Shown here one piece after another: positions 18,459 through 27,331 of a stretch of 64,000 bases of DNA. Positions within the stretch are counted from its first letter, which is position 1; the number at the start of each line of letters is the position of its first letter. The DNA comes from Pseudomonas lijiangensis (GTDB lineage: Bacteria > Pseudomonadota > Gammaproteobacteria > Pseudomonadales > Pseudomonadaceae), in the NCBI RefSeq assembly GCF_018968705.1, contig NZ_CP076668.1, positions 1,364,001 through 1,428,000 of the forward strand. The letters run 5' to 3'. The notes beneath the pieces are model-generated. The model had not been told where the DNA came from and did no database searches. It saw only the letters and a list, made by a program, of their open reading frames with translations. The translations under genes and the position numbers were made by a program.

Positions 18459-18830
18459 TTAACGGTTTACCCAAGACTCGACTTCATCACTACTGTACTG
18501 GCTTTTCCATTCTTTCAGCGTCTTATGATTCCTGCCTTTGGTCTCAACGATTTCGCCGCTGTGTGGATTCTTATAGACCTTCACCGAACGCATCTTGCGA
18601 GTGATTTTCGCATCCGCAACCACGGTGGTGCCTTTGCGGCTACTGGCCTGTGGATCAAGGATGCTGATGACGTCCCTTAAGCTGAAGTTGTACTTAGGCA
18701 GCAAATCTCGTAGCTTGGTTTCAAATTCGATTTCTTTCTCCAGACCACTATCGTTTTTCAGCGTTTCCAGTTCGGAAAGCTGTACTGCCAGTTGTTGCTC
18801 AAGCTTGCGAAACTCTGCGAGACAGGACAT
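18459..18830 (-). CDS. MvaT/MvaU-family H-NS-like xenogeneic silencer (extra copy)
   Basis: This 123-residue protein has an N-terminal coiled-coil oligomerisation region (FRKLEQQLAVQLSELETLKN, residues about 7-26) and a C-terminal DNA-binding part VKVYKNPHSGEIVETKGRNH followed by KTLKEWKSQY and ESWVNR, the signature of MvaT/MvaU/TurB proteins. These bind AT-rich foreign DNA and silence it, in pseudomonads playing the H-NS role. AGGAG precedes the ATG by 7 nt. The location inside the AT-rich island, apart from housekeeping genes, suggests an island-borne paralogue rather than the core mvaT. It could dampen expression of hamA/hamB. Confidence 0.85.
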   Translation of the reverse strand: MSCLAEFRKLEQQLAVQLSELETLKNDSGLEKEIEFETKLRDLLPKYNFSLRDVISILDPQASSRKGTTVVADAKITRKMRSVKVYKNPHSGEIVETKGRNHKTLKEWKSQYSSDEVESWVNR

Positions 18831-18882
18831 GTGAAGCTCCTGATTTTAAATGGCCAACTGATGTTAGTAGATTCCAGATGGT

Positions 18883-19403
18883 TCATGCAGCAACTCGTTC
18901 TATTTCTCGGCTACTCATAAAGCCGACGAAATCCGCTGTCGCGATCTGCTCAATGAGCTGTGCTCTCTGATTCCGGACATTGTCAGACCATTCCGCATAA
19001 GCGCAGCTAGCATGCAAAACCCCAATTTGGCCTGTTTCGTCATCACCTCAATTACGAGCGGGAAAGATTCAGGCGTCAGAGCAAACGTTCACCGCTCATC
19101 GCGGTTTTTCGCTATCAGCTAGGCACCACCATTTTCCATGTAGAGCCCGCCATCGCGTAGAACCTGCTGGGCGTACTGGACGGCCATGTTTTCATAGTTG
19201 CCCTGGGCTGAGTGAAACCAAGTCTTATCAAGCCATTCAAGCACCTGTTCGCTTTCTGGCCCATGGTCTACCTGATAGCCAACTGAGAACAGTCGTCGGT
19301 GGCGGAGGTGAGCGCCACGGCATCCAGTGCGATCTGCAGCTTTGTGAAGTACCCGTGGATAGTGGCGCATTAGGTTAATGAGGTCGCATCTTTTGTTTGT
19401 CAA
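18883..19403 (-). pseudogene. Decayed phage-type Ser/Thr protein phosphatase (PPP family)
   Basis: On the minus strand, residues from 19403 include RLFSVGYQVDHGPESEQVLE, then WLDKTWFHSAQGNYENMAVQ and GGLYMENGGA, plainly aligned with the lambda-phosphatase pattern (VGDLVDRGPES, RGNHE, NGGAW). After two in-frame stops (19119 and about 19091) the same frame gives ALTPESFPLVIEVMTKQAKL, then after a frameshift near 19018 HASCAYAEWSDNVRNQRAQL to a stop at 18883. Metal-binding residues are also lost: GDxVDRG has become GYQVDHG and GNHE has become GNYE. The N-terminal GDxHG segment is missing. The gene is dead by nonsense, frameshift and active-site loss. Confidence 0.7.
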
Positions 19404-19576
19404 TTGGATCTTTGGTTAGTAGAACCAAACATCCTTCCTTGGTGATGCTGTGGTGGCATATCAATAGCGAGTGGTTGGTCGTACTGAAGATGGAGGTCTA
19501 GCTTTCGTTAAGCTCCAGCTAAAGGATCCAGTTATTGGTAAATTTTCGCAAATATCAATCAAATAAGGAGCTGAAA

Positions 19577-19849
19577 ATGGGAAGACCTTTCAATTTTCCT
19601 ACCCCGCAGGGTGTAACTATTGGTAATCCGACTATGTTCGTGACTGCCGAATTAGCCGTTAACTTGTACAACCAAGACTCTGATCATCAAGAGGCTAAAA
19701 ATTTCAGCCAGTCGGTGAAAAGTTGGTTTATCCAAGAAGCCTATGCGGTCGGGTGGAGCAATGCTGCTGTGACAGGTGATAATAGCGGTATTCTGCTCGG
19801 AGCAACCGTTCAGATAGTCCCGCATCCAAGCTACCCTCAGTTGACTTAA
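19577..19849 (+). CDS. Small hypothetical protein, 90 aa
   Basis: AAGGAGCTGAAA precedes the ATG at 19577 with ideal spacing, which is why this start is preferred to the frame opening 42 nt earlier. The protein begins MGRPFNFPTPQGVTIGNPTM, has no signal peptide or membrane segment, and contains Trp/Tyr-rich and Gly-rich stretches (SWFIQEAYAVGWSNAAVTGD). It is the only plus-strand gene of the island and ends 190 nt before a strong hairpin terminator. I recognise no family. Its intact RBS and frame beside decayed neighbours suggest it may be under selection. Confidence 0.5.
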   Translation: MGRPFNFPTPQGVTIGNPTMFVTAELAVNLYNQDSDHQEAKNFSQSVKSWFIQEAYAVGWSNAAVTGDNSGILLGATVQIVPHPSYPQLT

Positions 19850-20038
19850 GGTGAAAAAGAGGGGGATGGTCGTACAAGCATCTTGATACGTACCGACTGT
19901 GCCTGCATCGCTTAGGGTGTCGAGATGGTCTGTGCATTCCAGCAGTTTCTACCGCCTTTAGCACGTAGGCGGCTTCAGGTCTGATACTCCTCAAAACCCA
20001 ACCACAATCCCCTGATTTTGCGGGGTGTCGAACGCACA

Positions 20039-20067
20039 AAAAAGGCCGCCTGAAAAACGGCCTTTTT
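20039..20067 (+). terminator. Rho-independent terminator (bidirectional)
   Basis: The stem AAAAAGGCCG / CGGCCTTTTT has a 9-nt loop and flanking A and T tracts. It follows the small plus-strand gene and lies 32 nt before the right direct repeat, so it also insulates the island edge. The stretch 19850-20038 shows no gene. Confidence 0.75.
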
Positions 20068-20098
20068 GATTTTAAATTAGGTTTTTGTTAAATACTGC

Positions 20099-20126
20099 CG
20101 TGTCGCAGGCTTTGATGCCGTATAGA
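20099..20126. repeat. Right 28-bp direct repeat, attachment-site-like
   Basis: This is a perfect copy of 13589-13616 in the same orientation. Beyond it, GCGATTATGCCACG (20198-20211) and GGCTGTCGCG (20231-20240) repeat the left copy's blocks with the same 33-nt spacing and a 2-nt difference from the 28-mer, so over 100 bp of yffB upstream DNA is duplicated in diverged form. In the minus-strand yffB frame this copy reads CLYGIKACDTAVFNKNLI and stops, so it is a dead 5' fragment of the gene. Confidence 0.7.
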
Positions 20127-20316
20127 CAAATGCCTTTGCTGCCATCGGCGGAATTTCCCATTGCCCAAATGCCTCATGTATCCCGAAAAAACAGCCAGCG
20201 ATTATGCCACGCCCAAACGCACTCTGCCCGGGCTGTCGCGATATCTGTCGGACAATCCGGGCGCAATGAGAGCGTAGCGCAGCGTCTATACCTCGGTGAT
20301 GATGACAAACTGACTG

Positions 20317-21186
20317 TCAGGAGGTTGTGCCTGATGTCGGTGCCGGGCTCGAAGGGGTGACTGGTGCCTGGGAGCTCGCCGTACTGGCTCCAGGCAGAGG
20401 CTTCTCTTCTTCCTCTTCTCTGACTTGTCCTGAATTCATTTCGGCGATCATTTCAAACAGGGTCTGAGGGGGCTTGGTTTTATCTTCTTTCTTGAGGGCG
20501 GCGATGCCTTCTTCGAGGTTCATGTGTTGCAGCAGCCACTCGGCCGAGCCTTTTTCTTCCGGGCTGACGTTGTTGAGGAAGGTCAGGCCTGCTTCATAGT
20601 GTTTGGCAGGGTTGGCGGTGAAGGCGTTGGCGGCATTGCTGTCGTACAGGCCCATGGCAATGCCTTGCTGGCGACTCATGGCGCTGGTGGCGGCCTGTTG
20701 TTCTTCTTTGGTAAAGAGTCCGTCTTTATTGCTGCTGACGGCATAAAGCGAACGCCGGTCGAGGTCGCCCAGCAGGGAGTTGGTGTCGCGCCCTTCATAG
20801 CTGTTGCGGTCGTAGGGTGTGCCGCTGGCTTCCATTTGCGCGTATTTGTCATTCATGCGTGCGCGGGCGTCAGTGGCGACCTCGGCAAAGGTCAGGCCTT
20901 TGGAGCTGGTGGCCAGCCCCGGATTGGCGGGTGCCATGATCAGGGCAGAGGTGCTCATGCCGGGACGAGCCGGAAACAGTGAGCTGGCAGAAGAGGTCGT
21001 CTGGCTGAGTTGCAGGGCAACATTGGAGAAGGTGGCTTGATCCGCCCCCTTAGGCTGCTTGGTTGCTGCTGAGGTTGTTGCGACTGAAGTTGTAAGCGCG
21101 GCGGTTTTGCTGGCAGCAGTATTTGCAGTTTCAAGGTTGCTGTAGGTGGAAATGGCCGTGTTCGACAGCGTCGATACGAGGTTCAT
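20317..21186 (-). CDS. Hypothetical Ser/Thr/Ala-rich protein, 289 aa
   Basis: I place the start at 21186 (MNLVSTLSNTAISTYSNLET) because GGAAGAG precedes it; the open frame extends further but would run into dapC. The first 100 residues are low-complexity and rich in Ser, Thr, Ala and Asn with no hydrophobic signal peptide. The middle (about 115-235) looks folded, with SNKDGLFTKEEQQAATSAMS resembling an EF-hand-like acidic loop. The C-terminus is an acidic run (EEEEE) followed by a Pro/Ser/Thr tail. Such a composition occurs in proteins exported by type III or flagellar systems, but no hrp box is seen and no family is recognised. Confidence 0.6.
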   Translation of the reverse strand: MNLVSTLSNTAISTYSNLETANTAASKTAALTTSVATTSAATKQPKGADQATFSNVALQLSQTTSSASSLFPARPGMSTSALIMAPANPGLATSSKGLTFAEVATDARARMNDKYAQMEASGTPYDRNSYEGRDTNSLLGDLDRRSLYAVSSNKDGLFTKEEQQAATSAMSRQQGIAMGLYDSNAANAFTANPAKHYEAGLTFLNNVSPEEKGSAEWLLQHMNLEEGIAALKKEDKTKPPQTLFEMIAEMNSGQVREEEEEKPLPGASTASSQAPVTPSSPAPTSGTTS

Positions 21187-21260
21187 ATGCTCTTCCATGA
21201 AGTGAGTATGTGAACTGTATCGTCTTTGTAACCTGTTTCTGTAATGCGGGAACTGGCTTA

Positions 21261-21287
21261 TTCCATGGCACATTGCGTGCCATGGAA
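21261..21287. repeat. Perfect 11-bp inverted repeat after dapC
   Basis: TTCCATGGCAC and its complement are separated by 5 nt and lie 9 nt past the dapC stop. No T tract follows in the dapC direction, so it may be a weak terminator or an mRNA 3'-end stabiliser. Confidence 0.5.
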
Positions 21288-21296
21288 TCGCAGCAC

Positions 21297-22490
21297 TCAG
21301 CGAGTGATAAAGGCGCGAATCCGCTCGGCGGCTTCGATGCATTCGGCCAGCGGTGCAACCAGTGCCAGACGTACGCGGCCTGCGCCAGGGTTGACGCCAT
21401 TGGCTTCGCGGGACAGGTAGGAGCCCGGCACAACCGTTACATGCTGGTCGGCGAACAGGTCGCGGCAGAATTCGGCGTCGTCCTTGCCCACGTTTGGCCA
21501 CAGGTAGAAACCACCATCCGGGCGTTGGACATCCAGCACGGGGGCGAGGATTTCCAGGACTGCGTCGAACTTCTCGCGATACAGGTCGCGGTTGGCGCGT
21601 ACGTGTTCTTCGTCATTCCAGGCTGCGATACTGGCCAGTTGGGTTTGAACCGGCATGGCGCAGCCGTGGTAGGTGCGGTACAGCAGGAAAGCCTTGAGGA
21701 TGTCGGCGTCGCCGGCCACGAAGCCCGAACGCAGGCCAGGCAGGTTGGAGCGCTTGGACAGGCTGTGGAAGACCACGCAACGCTTGAAGTCCTGGCGGCC
21801 CAGTTCGGCGCAGGCGGTGAGCAGGCCGGGCGGAGGAGTCTGCTCGTCGAAGTACAGCTCGCTGTAGCACTCGTCCGCCGCGATCACGAAATCGTATTCG
21901 TCGGCCAGGGCAATCAGCTTTTTCAGGGTCGGCAGCGGGATCAGCGCGCCGGTCGGGTTGCCGGGCGAGCACAGGAACAGGATCTGGCAGCGCTTCCAGA
22001 TATCAGGTGTGACAGCATCGAAGTCGGGATTGAAACCGTTTTCGCTCAGGCAAGGCAGGTAGTGCGGCTGAGCGCCGGCCAGGAATGCCGCGCCTTCGTA
22101 GATCTGATAGAACGGGTTGGGGCTGACCACCAGGCCATCGTCGCTGCGGTTGACCACGGTCTGAGTGAAGGCAAACAGCGCTTCGCGGGTGCCGTTGACC
22201 GGCAGTACGTTGCGCGCCGGGTCGATCCAGCCTTCTGGCACATTGAAACGACGGTTGCACCAGCCGGCAATGGCTTCGCGCAGTGCCGGGATACCCAGTG
22301 TCGTCGGATAGACCGCCATTTGATCGAGGTTGTCGGCCAGGGCCTTGGCGACGAACTCGGGTGAACGATGCTTCGGCTCGCCGATGGACAAGGCCACGGG
22401 GCGCTTGTCCGGGTTGGGCGTCACGCTGCCGAGCAGGGCGCGAAGCTTCTCGAACGGGTAAGGCTGAAGCTGTTGCATGGCGTTGTTCAT
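21297..22490 (-). CDS. dapC: Succinyldiaminopimelate transaminase DapC
   Basis: This PLP aminotransferase (397 residues, fold type I) makes N-succinyl-L,L-DAP from N-succinyl-2-amino-6-ketopimelate. The PLP lysine is in HSLSKRSNLPGLRSGFV, with the aspartate-binding AADECYSELYF segment upstream of it and the N-terminal substrate loop SIGEPKH. The genomic setting with dapD and dapE on the same strand supports DapC rather than another class I aminotransferase. The gene lies 39 nt downstream of glnD, an arrangement common in pseudomonads. Confidence 0.93.
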   Translation of the reverse strand: MNNAMQQLQPYPFEKLRALLGSVTPNPDKRPVALSIGEPKHRSPEFVAKALADNLDQMAVYPTTLGIPALREAIAGWCNRRFNVPEGWIDPARNVLPVNGTREALFAFTQTVVNRSDDGLVVSPNPFYQIYEGAAFLAGAQPHYLPCLSENGFNPDFDAVTPDIWKRCQILFLCSPGNPTGALIPLPTLKKLIALADEYDFVIAADECYSELYFDEQTPPPGLLTACAELGRQDFKRCVVFHSLSKRSNLPGLRSGFVAGDADILKAFLLYRTYHGCAMPVQTQLASIAAWNDEEHVRANRDLYREKFDAVLEILAPVLDVQRPDGGFYLWPNVGKDDAEFCRDLFADQHVTVVPGSYLSREANGVNPGAGRVRLALVAPLAECIEAAERIRAFITR

Positions 22491-22529
22491 GATGCTGGGT
22501 CCTCAATGGCTGAGCGCCGAGTCGATTCT

Positions 22530-25229
22530 TTAAATACTGATCCGCAAACTGCTGTCCGGCTCTGAATTGACACTCAATTGCTTGGCGATGGCTTCTTGCA
22601 GGCGGCTGCATAACTGAGGATCGGACAGGGGTTGATTGTTGGCGTCGGTGATGAAAAACACGTCTTCCACTCGCTCACCCAGGGTCGCGATCTTGGCGTT
22701 TTGCAGGGACAGGTCGAACTCCAGAAAAATCTTGCCGATGCGTGCCAGCAGTCCCGGACGGTCGGGGGCCAGCAGTTCCAGCACGGTCACCGGGCGTTGC
22801 GCATCGTTGTGGATGGTCACCTGGGGCGCGAAGGCGAAATGCTTGAGCTGGCGCGGTACACGACGCTTGATGATGGTCGGGTAGTTGTCCGGGGTGCGCA
22901 GCGCTTCGGTCAGGCCGTCACGGATTTGCCGGGTTCGTTCGGGATTGTCGCCGATCGAGCCGCCATCGTTGTCCAGCACGATATAGGTGTCGAGGGTGAA
23001 CTGGCTGCTGGACGTAATGATGCGGGCGTCATGGATGTTCAGATTCAACTGGTCCATCGCGGCCACGGTCACAGCGAAGAAATCATGCTGGTCCGGTGCA
23101 TAGATGAAAATCTGGGTGCCGCCCTCGAACTCGCGCTGGGTGGTTTCCTTGATCAATACCAGCGGGCCGCCATCGGCAGGCTGCTGCAGGATGGCATCGC
23201 TGTGCCAGGCCACATCGCCAGCGGTATGGCGCAGGAAGTAATCGTCACCCAGGGCTGACCAGAGCTGTTCCACATCGTCCGGGTCGATGCCGTTGCGCAC
23301 CAGAATGTCCAGGGCGGCAATCTGCGTGCGACGAATCTGTTCTTCGCGGTCGACCGGGTTTTCCAGTCCGCGGCGCAATGCCCGCTTGGTTTCGGTATAC
23401 AGCTGGCGCAACAGGCTGGCGCGCCAGGAGTTCCAGAGCGTCGGGTTGGTTGCGTTGATGTCGGCGACCGTCAGCACATAGAGGTAATCCAGATGCACCT
23501 CGTCGCCGACGAACTGCGCGAAGTCATGGATGACCTGAGGGTCGGAAAGATCCTTGCGCTGCGCAGTGGTAGACATCACCAGATGGTTGCTGACCAGCCA
23601 GACAATCAGACGCGTGTCCCATGCGGGCAGATGGTGGCGTATGCCGAAGGCCTCGGCATCCACGGCACCCAGTTCGGAGTGGTCGCCACCGCGTCCCTTG
23701 CCGATGTCGTGGTACAGGCCGGCCAGATAGGCGAGTTCCGGTTTGGGCAGGCGCGCCATGAGCTTGCTGGCCAGCGGGAATTTCTCGGCCACATCGGCGT
23801 ATTGCAGCCGACGCATGTGCTTGATCAGGTTCAGCGTGTGCGCATCCACCGTATAGATGTGGAACAGGTCATGCTGCATCTGCCCCACGATATGGCCGAA
23901 TTCGGGCAGGTACAGGCCCAGGATTCCATAGCGGTTCATCCGGCGCAGGTTGCGGTGGATGCCTTGCTCGCACTTGAACAGCTCAATGAACAGGCTGGTG
24001 TTGCGGATATCGTTGCGGAAATCGTCGTTGATCAGGTGGCGGTGTTCGCGCAGCAGGCGAATCGTGTCGGCTCGCACGCCCTTGATCTCCGGGCGTTGAG
24101 CCATCAGCACGAAGATTTCGATCATGGCGAACGGCGTGCGCTTGAAGACGTTCGGCTTCGTGGCTTCGATATAACCGTCATGCAACTGGAAGCGTGAATT
24201 GATCGGCTGCGTGCTGCTGCCGTCATCCTCCACCAGAATGACTTCTTCAAAGTGCTGGATGATCAGGTCGCTCAGCTCGGCGATGCTCATGACCACGCGG
24301 TAGTACTTCTGCATGAAGCGTTCGATGGCCAGCTTCGCATCGCTGTCCTGATAGCCCAGCAGGCCGGCGATGCTGCTCTGGTAATCGAACAGCAGCCGGT
24401 CTTCGGAACGCCCGGCCAGCATGTGCAGGGCGTAGCGCACTTTCCAGAGGAATTCCTGGGAAGAGGCGAGCAGGTTGTTCTCGCTTTCCAGCAGGAAACC
24501 TTCTCCCGCCAGTGCGCGCAGGTTCAGGGTGCCGTATTGGCGCCGGGCGACCCAGAGGATGGTCTGGATGTCCCGCAGGCCGCCGGGGGAGCCTTTGACG
24601 TTGGGCTCCAGGTTGTATTCGGTATCGTTGTACTTGTGGTGCCGGGTCTTCTGTTCGGCGCGCTTGGCCAGGAAGAAGTCCTTGCTCGGCCACATATGTT
24701 GCGTGCTGGTGACTTCCAGCATCCGCTGGCGAAGATGCTCGGGGCCGGCGATGGTGCGGCTTTCCATCAGGTTGGTGATGACGGTCAGGTCGGCTCGGCC
24801 TTCCTGGGCGCACTCATCCACAGAGCGCACGCTTTGCCCGACTTCAAGGCCGATGTCCCACAGCAGGGTCAGGAAACGCTCGATGGATTCGCGAAAGACT
24901 TCGTGATCGGCGCTGTCCAGCAGGATCAGCAGGTCGATGTCCGAATAAGGATGCAGTTCACCACGACCGTAGCCGCCCACCGCCAGCAGGGCGATGTCGG
25001 CATCTTCGCTCCAGTCGAACTGATCCCAGGCCTGTTGCAGGATGTTATCCACGAACCAGGCCCTATCCTCGATCAGGCGGCGTATATTCCGGCCTTCACG
25101 AAAGCGCTCGTCGAGCACGTCACGCGCTTTGCGGATGGCTTTCTTGAAAGCGGCGATGGGGCTTGCCTTCAGGGCCAGTTCGGCCTGGAACTGGCCGCGG
25201 TCGAACAAATCGGGATCCACCTGCGGCAT
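22530..25229 (-). CDS. glnD: Bifunctional uridylyltransferase / uridylyl-removing enzyme GlnD
   Basis: GlnD is the nitrogen sensor that uridylylates or deuridylylates PII proteins in response to glutamine. The 899-residue length fits. I use the ATG at 25229 (AAGGA upstream) rather than the longer frame that runs into map. The nucleotidyltransferase motif [16 protein letters not shown] is at residues 85-100 with Asp97 and Asp99; the HD domain shows [13 protein letters not shown]; two C-terminal ACT domains bind glutamine ([20 protein letters not shown] and [20 protein letters not shown]). All domains are complete. It lies 64 nt downstream of map on the same strand. Confidence 0.96.
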   Translation of the reverse strand: MPQVDPDLFDRGQFQAELALKASPIAAFKKAIRKARDVLDERFREGRNIRRLIEDRAWFVDNILQQAWDQFDWSEDADIALLAVGGYGRGELHPYSDIDLLILLDSADHEVFRESIERFLTLLWDIGLEVGQSVRSVDECAQEGRADLTVITNLMESRTIAGPEHLRQRMLEVTSTQHMWPSKDFFLAKRAEQKTRHHKYNDTEYNLEPNVKGSPGGLRDIQTILWVARRQYGTLNLRALAGEGFLLESENNLLASSQEFLWKVRYALHMLAGRSEDRLLFDYQSSIAGLLGYQDSDAKLAIERFMQKYYRVVMSIAELSDLIIQHFEEVILVEDDGSSTQPINSRFQLHDGYIEATKPNVFKRTPFAMIEIFVLMAQRPEIKGVRADTIRLLREHRHLINDDFRNDIRNTSLFIELFKCEQGIHRNLRRMNRYGILGLYLPEFGHIVGQMQHDLFHIYTVDAHTLNLIKHMRRLQYADVAEKFPLASKLMARLPKPELAYLAGLYHDIGKGRGGDHSELGAVDAEAFGIRHHLPAWDTRLIVWLVSNHLVMSTTAQRKDLSDPQVIHDFAQFVGDEVHLDYLYVLTVADINATNPTLWNSWRASLLRQLYTETKRALRRGLENPVDREEQIRRTQIAALDILVRNGIDPDDVEQLWSALGDDYFLRHTAGDVAWHSDAILQQPADGGPLVLIKETTQREFEGGTQIFIYAPDQHDFFAVTVAAMDQLNLNIHDARIITSSSQFTLDTYIVLDNDGGSIGDNPERTRQIRDGLTEALRTPDNYPTIIKRRVPRQLKHFAFAPQVTIHNDAQRPVTVLELLAPDRPGLLARIGKIFLEFDLSLQNAKIATLGERVEDVFFITDANNQPLSDPQLCSRLQEAIAKQLSVNSEPDSSLRISI

Positions 25230-25293
25230 GGAACGGCTTTCCTTTATATCTATATCTGGCTGTGCGGGCTTGGTGTCGGCCGAACAGGTCGTG

Positions 25294-26076
25294 TCAGGCT
25301 GATGTCCGCGCGATGGTATCGTCGCTGCGCAGGGTGAAAATCTCATAGCCGTCGGCGGTCACCAGAATCGTGTGCTCCCATTGTGCCGAGAGTTTGCGGT
25401 CCTTGGTGATGGCGGTCCAGCCGTCGCCTAGAATCTTGGTGTCGGCGCGACCCTGGTTGATCATCGGCTCGATGGTGAAGGTCATGCCTTCAAGCAGCTC
25501 GAGGCCTTTGCCTGCTTCGCCATAATGCAGTACCTGCGGCTCTTCGTGAAAGACCTTGCCGATGCCGTGGCCGCAGAATTCACGAACGACGGAAAAGCCG
25601 TTCTTTTCGGCGTGCTTCTGGATCACCGAACCGATATCCCCCAGGCGCGTGCCCGGACGGACGATCTCGATGGCTTTGTACAGGCATTCCTGGGTGATCT
25701 TCGACAGGCGCTCGGCCCACTCTGGCACCTTGCCGACGTGGAACATCTTGCTGGTGTCGCCGTGATAGCCGTCCTTGATGACGGTGACGTCGATATTCAG
25801 GGTGTCGCCGTTCTTGAGCTGCTTTTCGCCGGGAATGCCGTGGCAGACCACATGGTTGATCGAGGTGCAGATCGACTTGGGGAAGCCTTTGTAGTTGAGC
25901 GGCGCGGGAATGGCCTGTTGCTCGTTGACGATGTAATCGTGGCAGATGCGGTCGAGCTCTTCGGTGGTGACACCGGGCTTGACGTGGGGGGTGATCATTT
26001 CCAGCACTTCGGCGGCCAGTCGACCGGCAATGCGCATCTTTTCGATGTCTTCTGGAGTCTTGAGGGTCACGGTCAT
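25294..26076 (-). CDS. map: Methionine aminopeptidase type I
   Basis: This enzyme removes the N-terminal Met from nascent proteins. It has 260 residues with the five metal ligands in their usual context: [19 protein letters not shown] (two Asp), [17 protein letters not shown] (His), and [10 protein letters not shown] plus the C-terminal [16 protein letters not shown] (two Glu). The substrate-contact His is in [10 protein letters not shown]. The gene diverges from rpsB, as in E. coli. A -10-like TAGAAT reads on the minus strand at 26130-26125. Confidence 0.96.
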   Translation of the reverse strand: MTVTLKTPEDIEKMRIAGRLAAEVLEMITPHVKPGVTTEELDRICHDYIVNEQQAIPAPLNYKGFPKSICTSINHVVCHGIPGEKQLKNGDTLNIDVTVIKDGYHGDTSKMFHVGKVPEWAERLSKITQECLYKAIEIVRPGTRLGDIGSVIQKHAEKNGFSVVREFCGHGIGKVFHEEPQVLHYGEAGKGLELLEGMTFTIEPMINQGRADTKILGDGWTAITKDRKLSAQWEHTILVTADGYEIFTLRSDDTIARTSA

Positions 26077-26397
26077 GCGAATTTCTCTCTGCGTGGTTGC
26101 ACGCGGTCAATGCGAAAAGTGGCGATTCTATCAGACCCGGGCCCATGACTAGCGCTTCCTTCTATAAAGGAAACACTGGGGAATCTGTCTGTTTTCAAAA
26201 GGATGGAGAAACAAGCGTGTGATTCGGGTTTCGCTGGCTTTCCTTTTGTGATATAAAATGCGCCGCTTTCCAAGGTCCGTCCTGGAAGCTTAAACCCACA
26301 CACGTGTCGACACGATGACCTGGGTGCCTTTGGCGGCTCGCCACTGGTTGGTCATTGGGATACGTGGAGGCCTAACCCGACTTATCAAGGAACTATC
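26077..26397 (+). promoter_or_regulatory. Divergent map / rpsB control region with rpsB leader
   Basis: For rpsB, a TATAAA -10 hexamer is at 26252-26257 followed by a leader of about 135 nt. The leader contains the palindrome CGTGTCGACACG (26302-26313) and an ATGACC...GGTCAT pairing around 26315-26360, so it can fold. Gammaproteobacterial rpsB leaders are sites of feedback by ribosomal protein S2; here that is inferred only from position and pairing. No -35 consensus is obvious. AAGGA lies just before the rpsB ATG. Confidence 0.45.
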
Positions 26398-27141
26398 ATG
26401 TCCCAAGTCAATATGCGCGATATGCTGAAGGCCGGTGTGCACTTCGGTCACCAAACCCGTTACTGGAATCCGAAAATGGGTAAGTACATTTTCGGCGCGC
26501 GTAACAAGATTCACATCATCAACCTTGAAAAAACCCTGCCAATGTTCAACGAAGCTCTGACTTTCGTTGAGCGCCTGGCTCAGGGCAAAAACAAGATTCT
26601 GTTCGTCGGCACCAAGCGTTCCGCTGGCAAGATCGTTGCTGAAGAAGCAGCACGTTGCGGTTCGCCGTACGTCGATCACCGCTGGTTGGGCGGCATGCTG
26701 ACCAACTTCAAGACCATCCGTCAGTCGATCAAACGTCTGCGCGAGCTGGAAGTACAGGCTGAAGACGGTACTTTCGCCAAGCTGACCAAGAAAGAAGCCC
26801 TGATGCGCACCCGTGATCTGGAAAAACTGGATCGCAGCCTGGGTGGTATCAAGGACATGGGCGGTCTGCCTGACGCACTGTTCGTTATCGACGTTGATCA
26901 CGAGCGCATTGCTATCACCGAAGCCAACAAGCTGGGCATCCCGGTCATCGGCGTAGTCGATACCAACAGCAGCCCGGAAGGCGTTGACTACATCATCCCA
27001 GGCAACGATGACGCAATCCGCGCTATCCAGCTGTACATGGGTTCGATGGCTGACGCTGTTATCCGTGGTCGCAACAATGTCGCTGGCGGCACCGACGTAT
27101 ACGTCGAAGAAGCTCCAGCTGCAGCAGCTGTAGAAGGCTGA
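26398..27141 (+). CDS. rpsB: 30S ribosomal protein S2
   Basis: This 247-residue ribosomal protein starts [20 protein letters not shown] and carries the family signatures [24 protein letters not shown] and the [20 protein letters not shown] stretch. The extra Ala-rich C-terminal tail is usual in pseudomonads. It is followed at 27174 by a strong hairpin terminator or attenuator and then tsf, the standard bacterial order. Confidence 0.98.
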   Translation: MSQVNMRDMLKAGVHFGHQTRYWNPKMGKYIFGARNKIHIINLEKTLPMFNEALTFVERLAQGKNKILFVGTKRSAGKIVAEEAARCGSPYVDHRWLGGMLTNFKTIRQSIKRLRELEVQAEDGTFAKLTKKEALMRTRDLEKLDRSLGGIKDMGGLPDALFVIDVDHERIAITEANKLGIPVIGVVDTNSSPEGVDYIIPGNDDAIRAIQLYMGSMADAVIRGRNNVAGGTDVYVEEAPAAAAVEG

Positions 27142-27173
27142 GTAACAAACGCTTAGCGTTTACTCAGTACGCG

Positions 27174-27197
27174 AAAAGGGGGCTTGGCCCCCTTTTT
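27174..27197 (+). terminator. Rho-independent terminator/attenuator between rpsB and tsf
   Basis: A GGGGG / CCCCC stem with a short loop is preceded by AAAA and followed by TTTTT. In E. coli rpsB-tsf also has an intergenic terminator with partial readthrough; the tsf gene 135 nt downstream probably depends on that or on its own promoter. Confidence 0.8.
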
Positions 27198-27331
27198 GCC
27201 CCCTCGAAAATGATTTGTTGGCGTGACCGTGGGCTGCTTGTCATGTGTTGCTGTCACCCTGATTTTTCAAGAATTTGAACGCCCGTTTACCCGGGTGGAA
27301 TGGTTGAAAACCTATCCAAGAGGATTTTGAA

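Noticed and set aside
20317..21297. Type III effector with hrp box
   Set aside because: I looked upstream of the Ser/Thr-rich gene for GGAACC-N15/16-CCAC and found none, so effector status is left as speculation.
21187..21501. Extended N-terminus of the 289-residue hypothetical protein
   Set aside because: The extra 105 codons overlap the 3' end of dapC and have no RBS; the ATG at 21186 has one.
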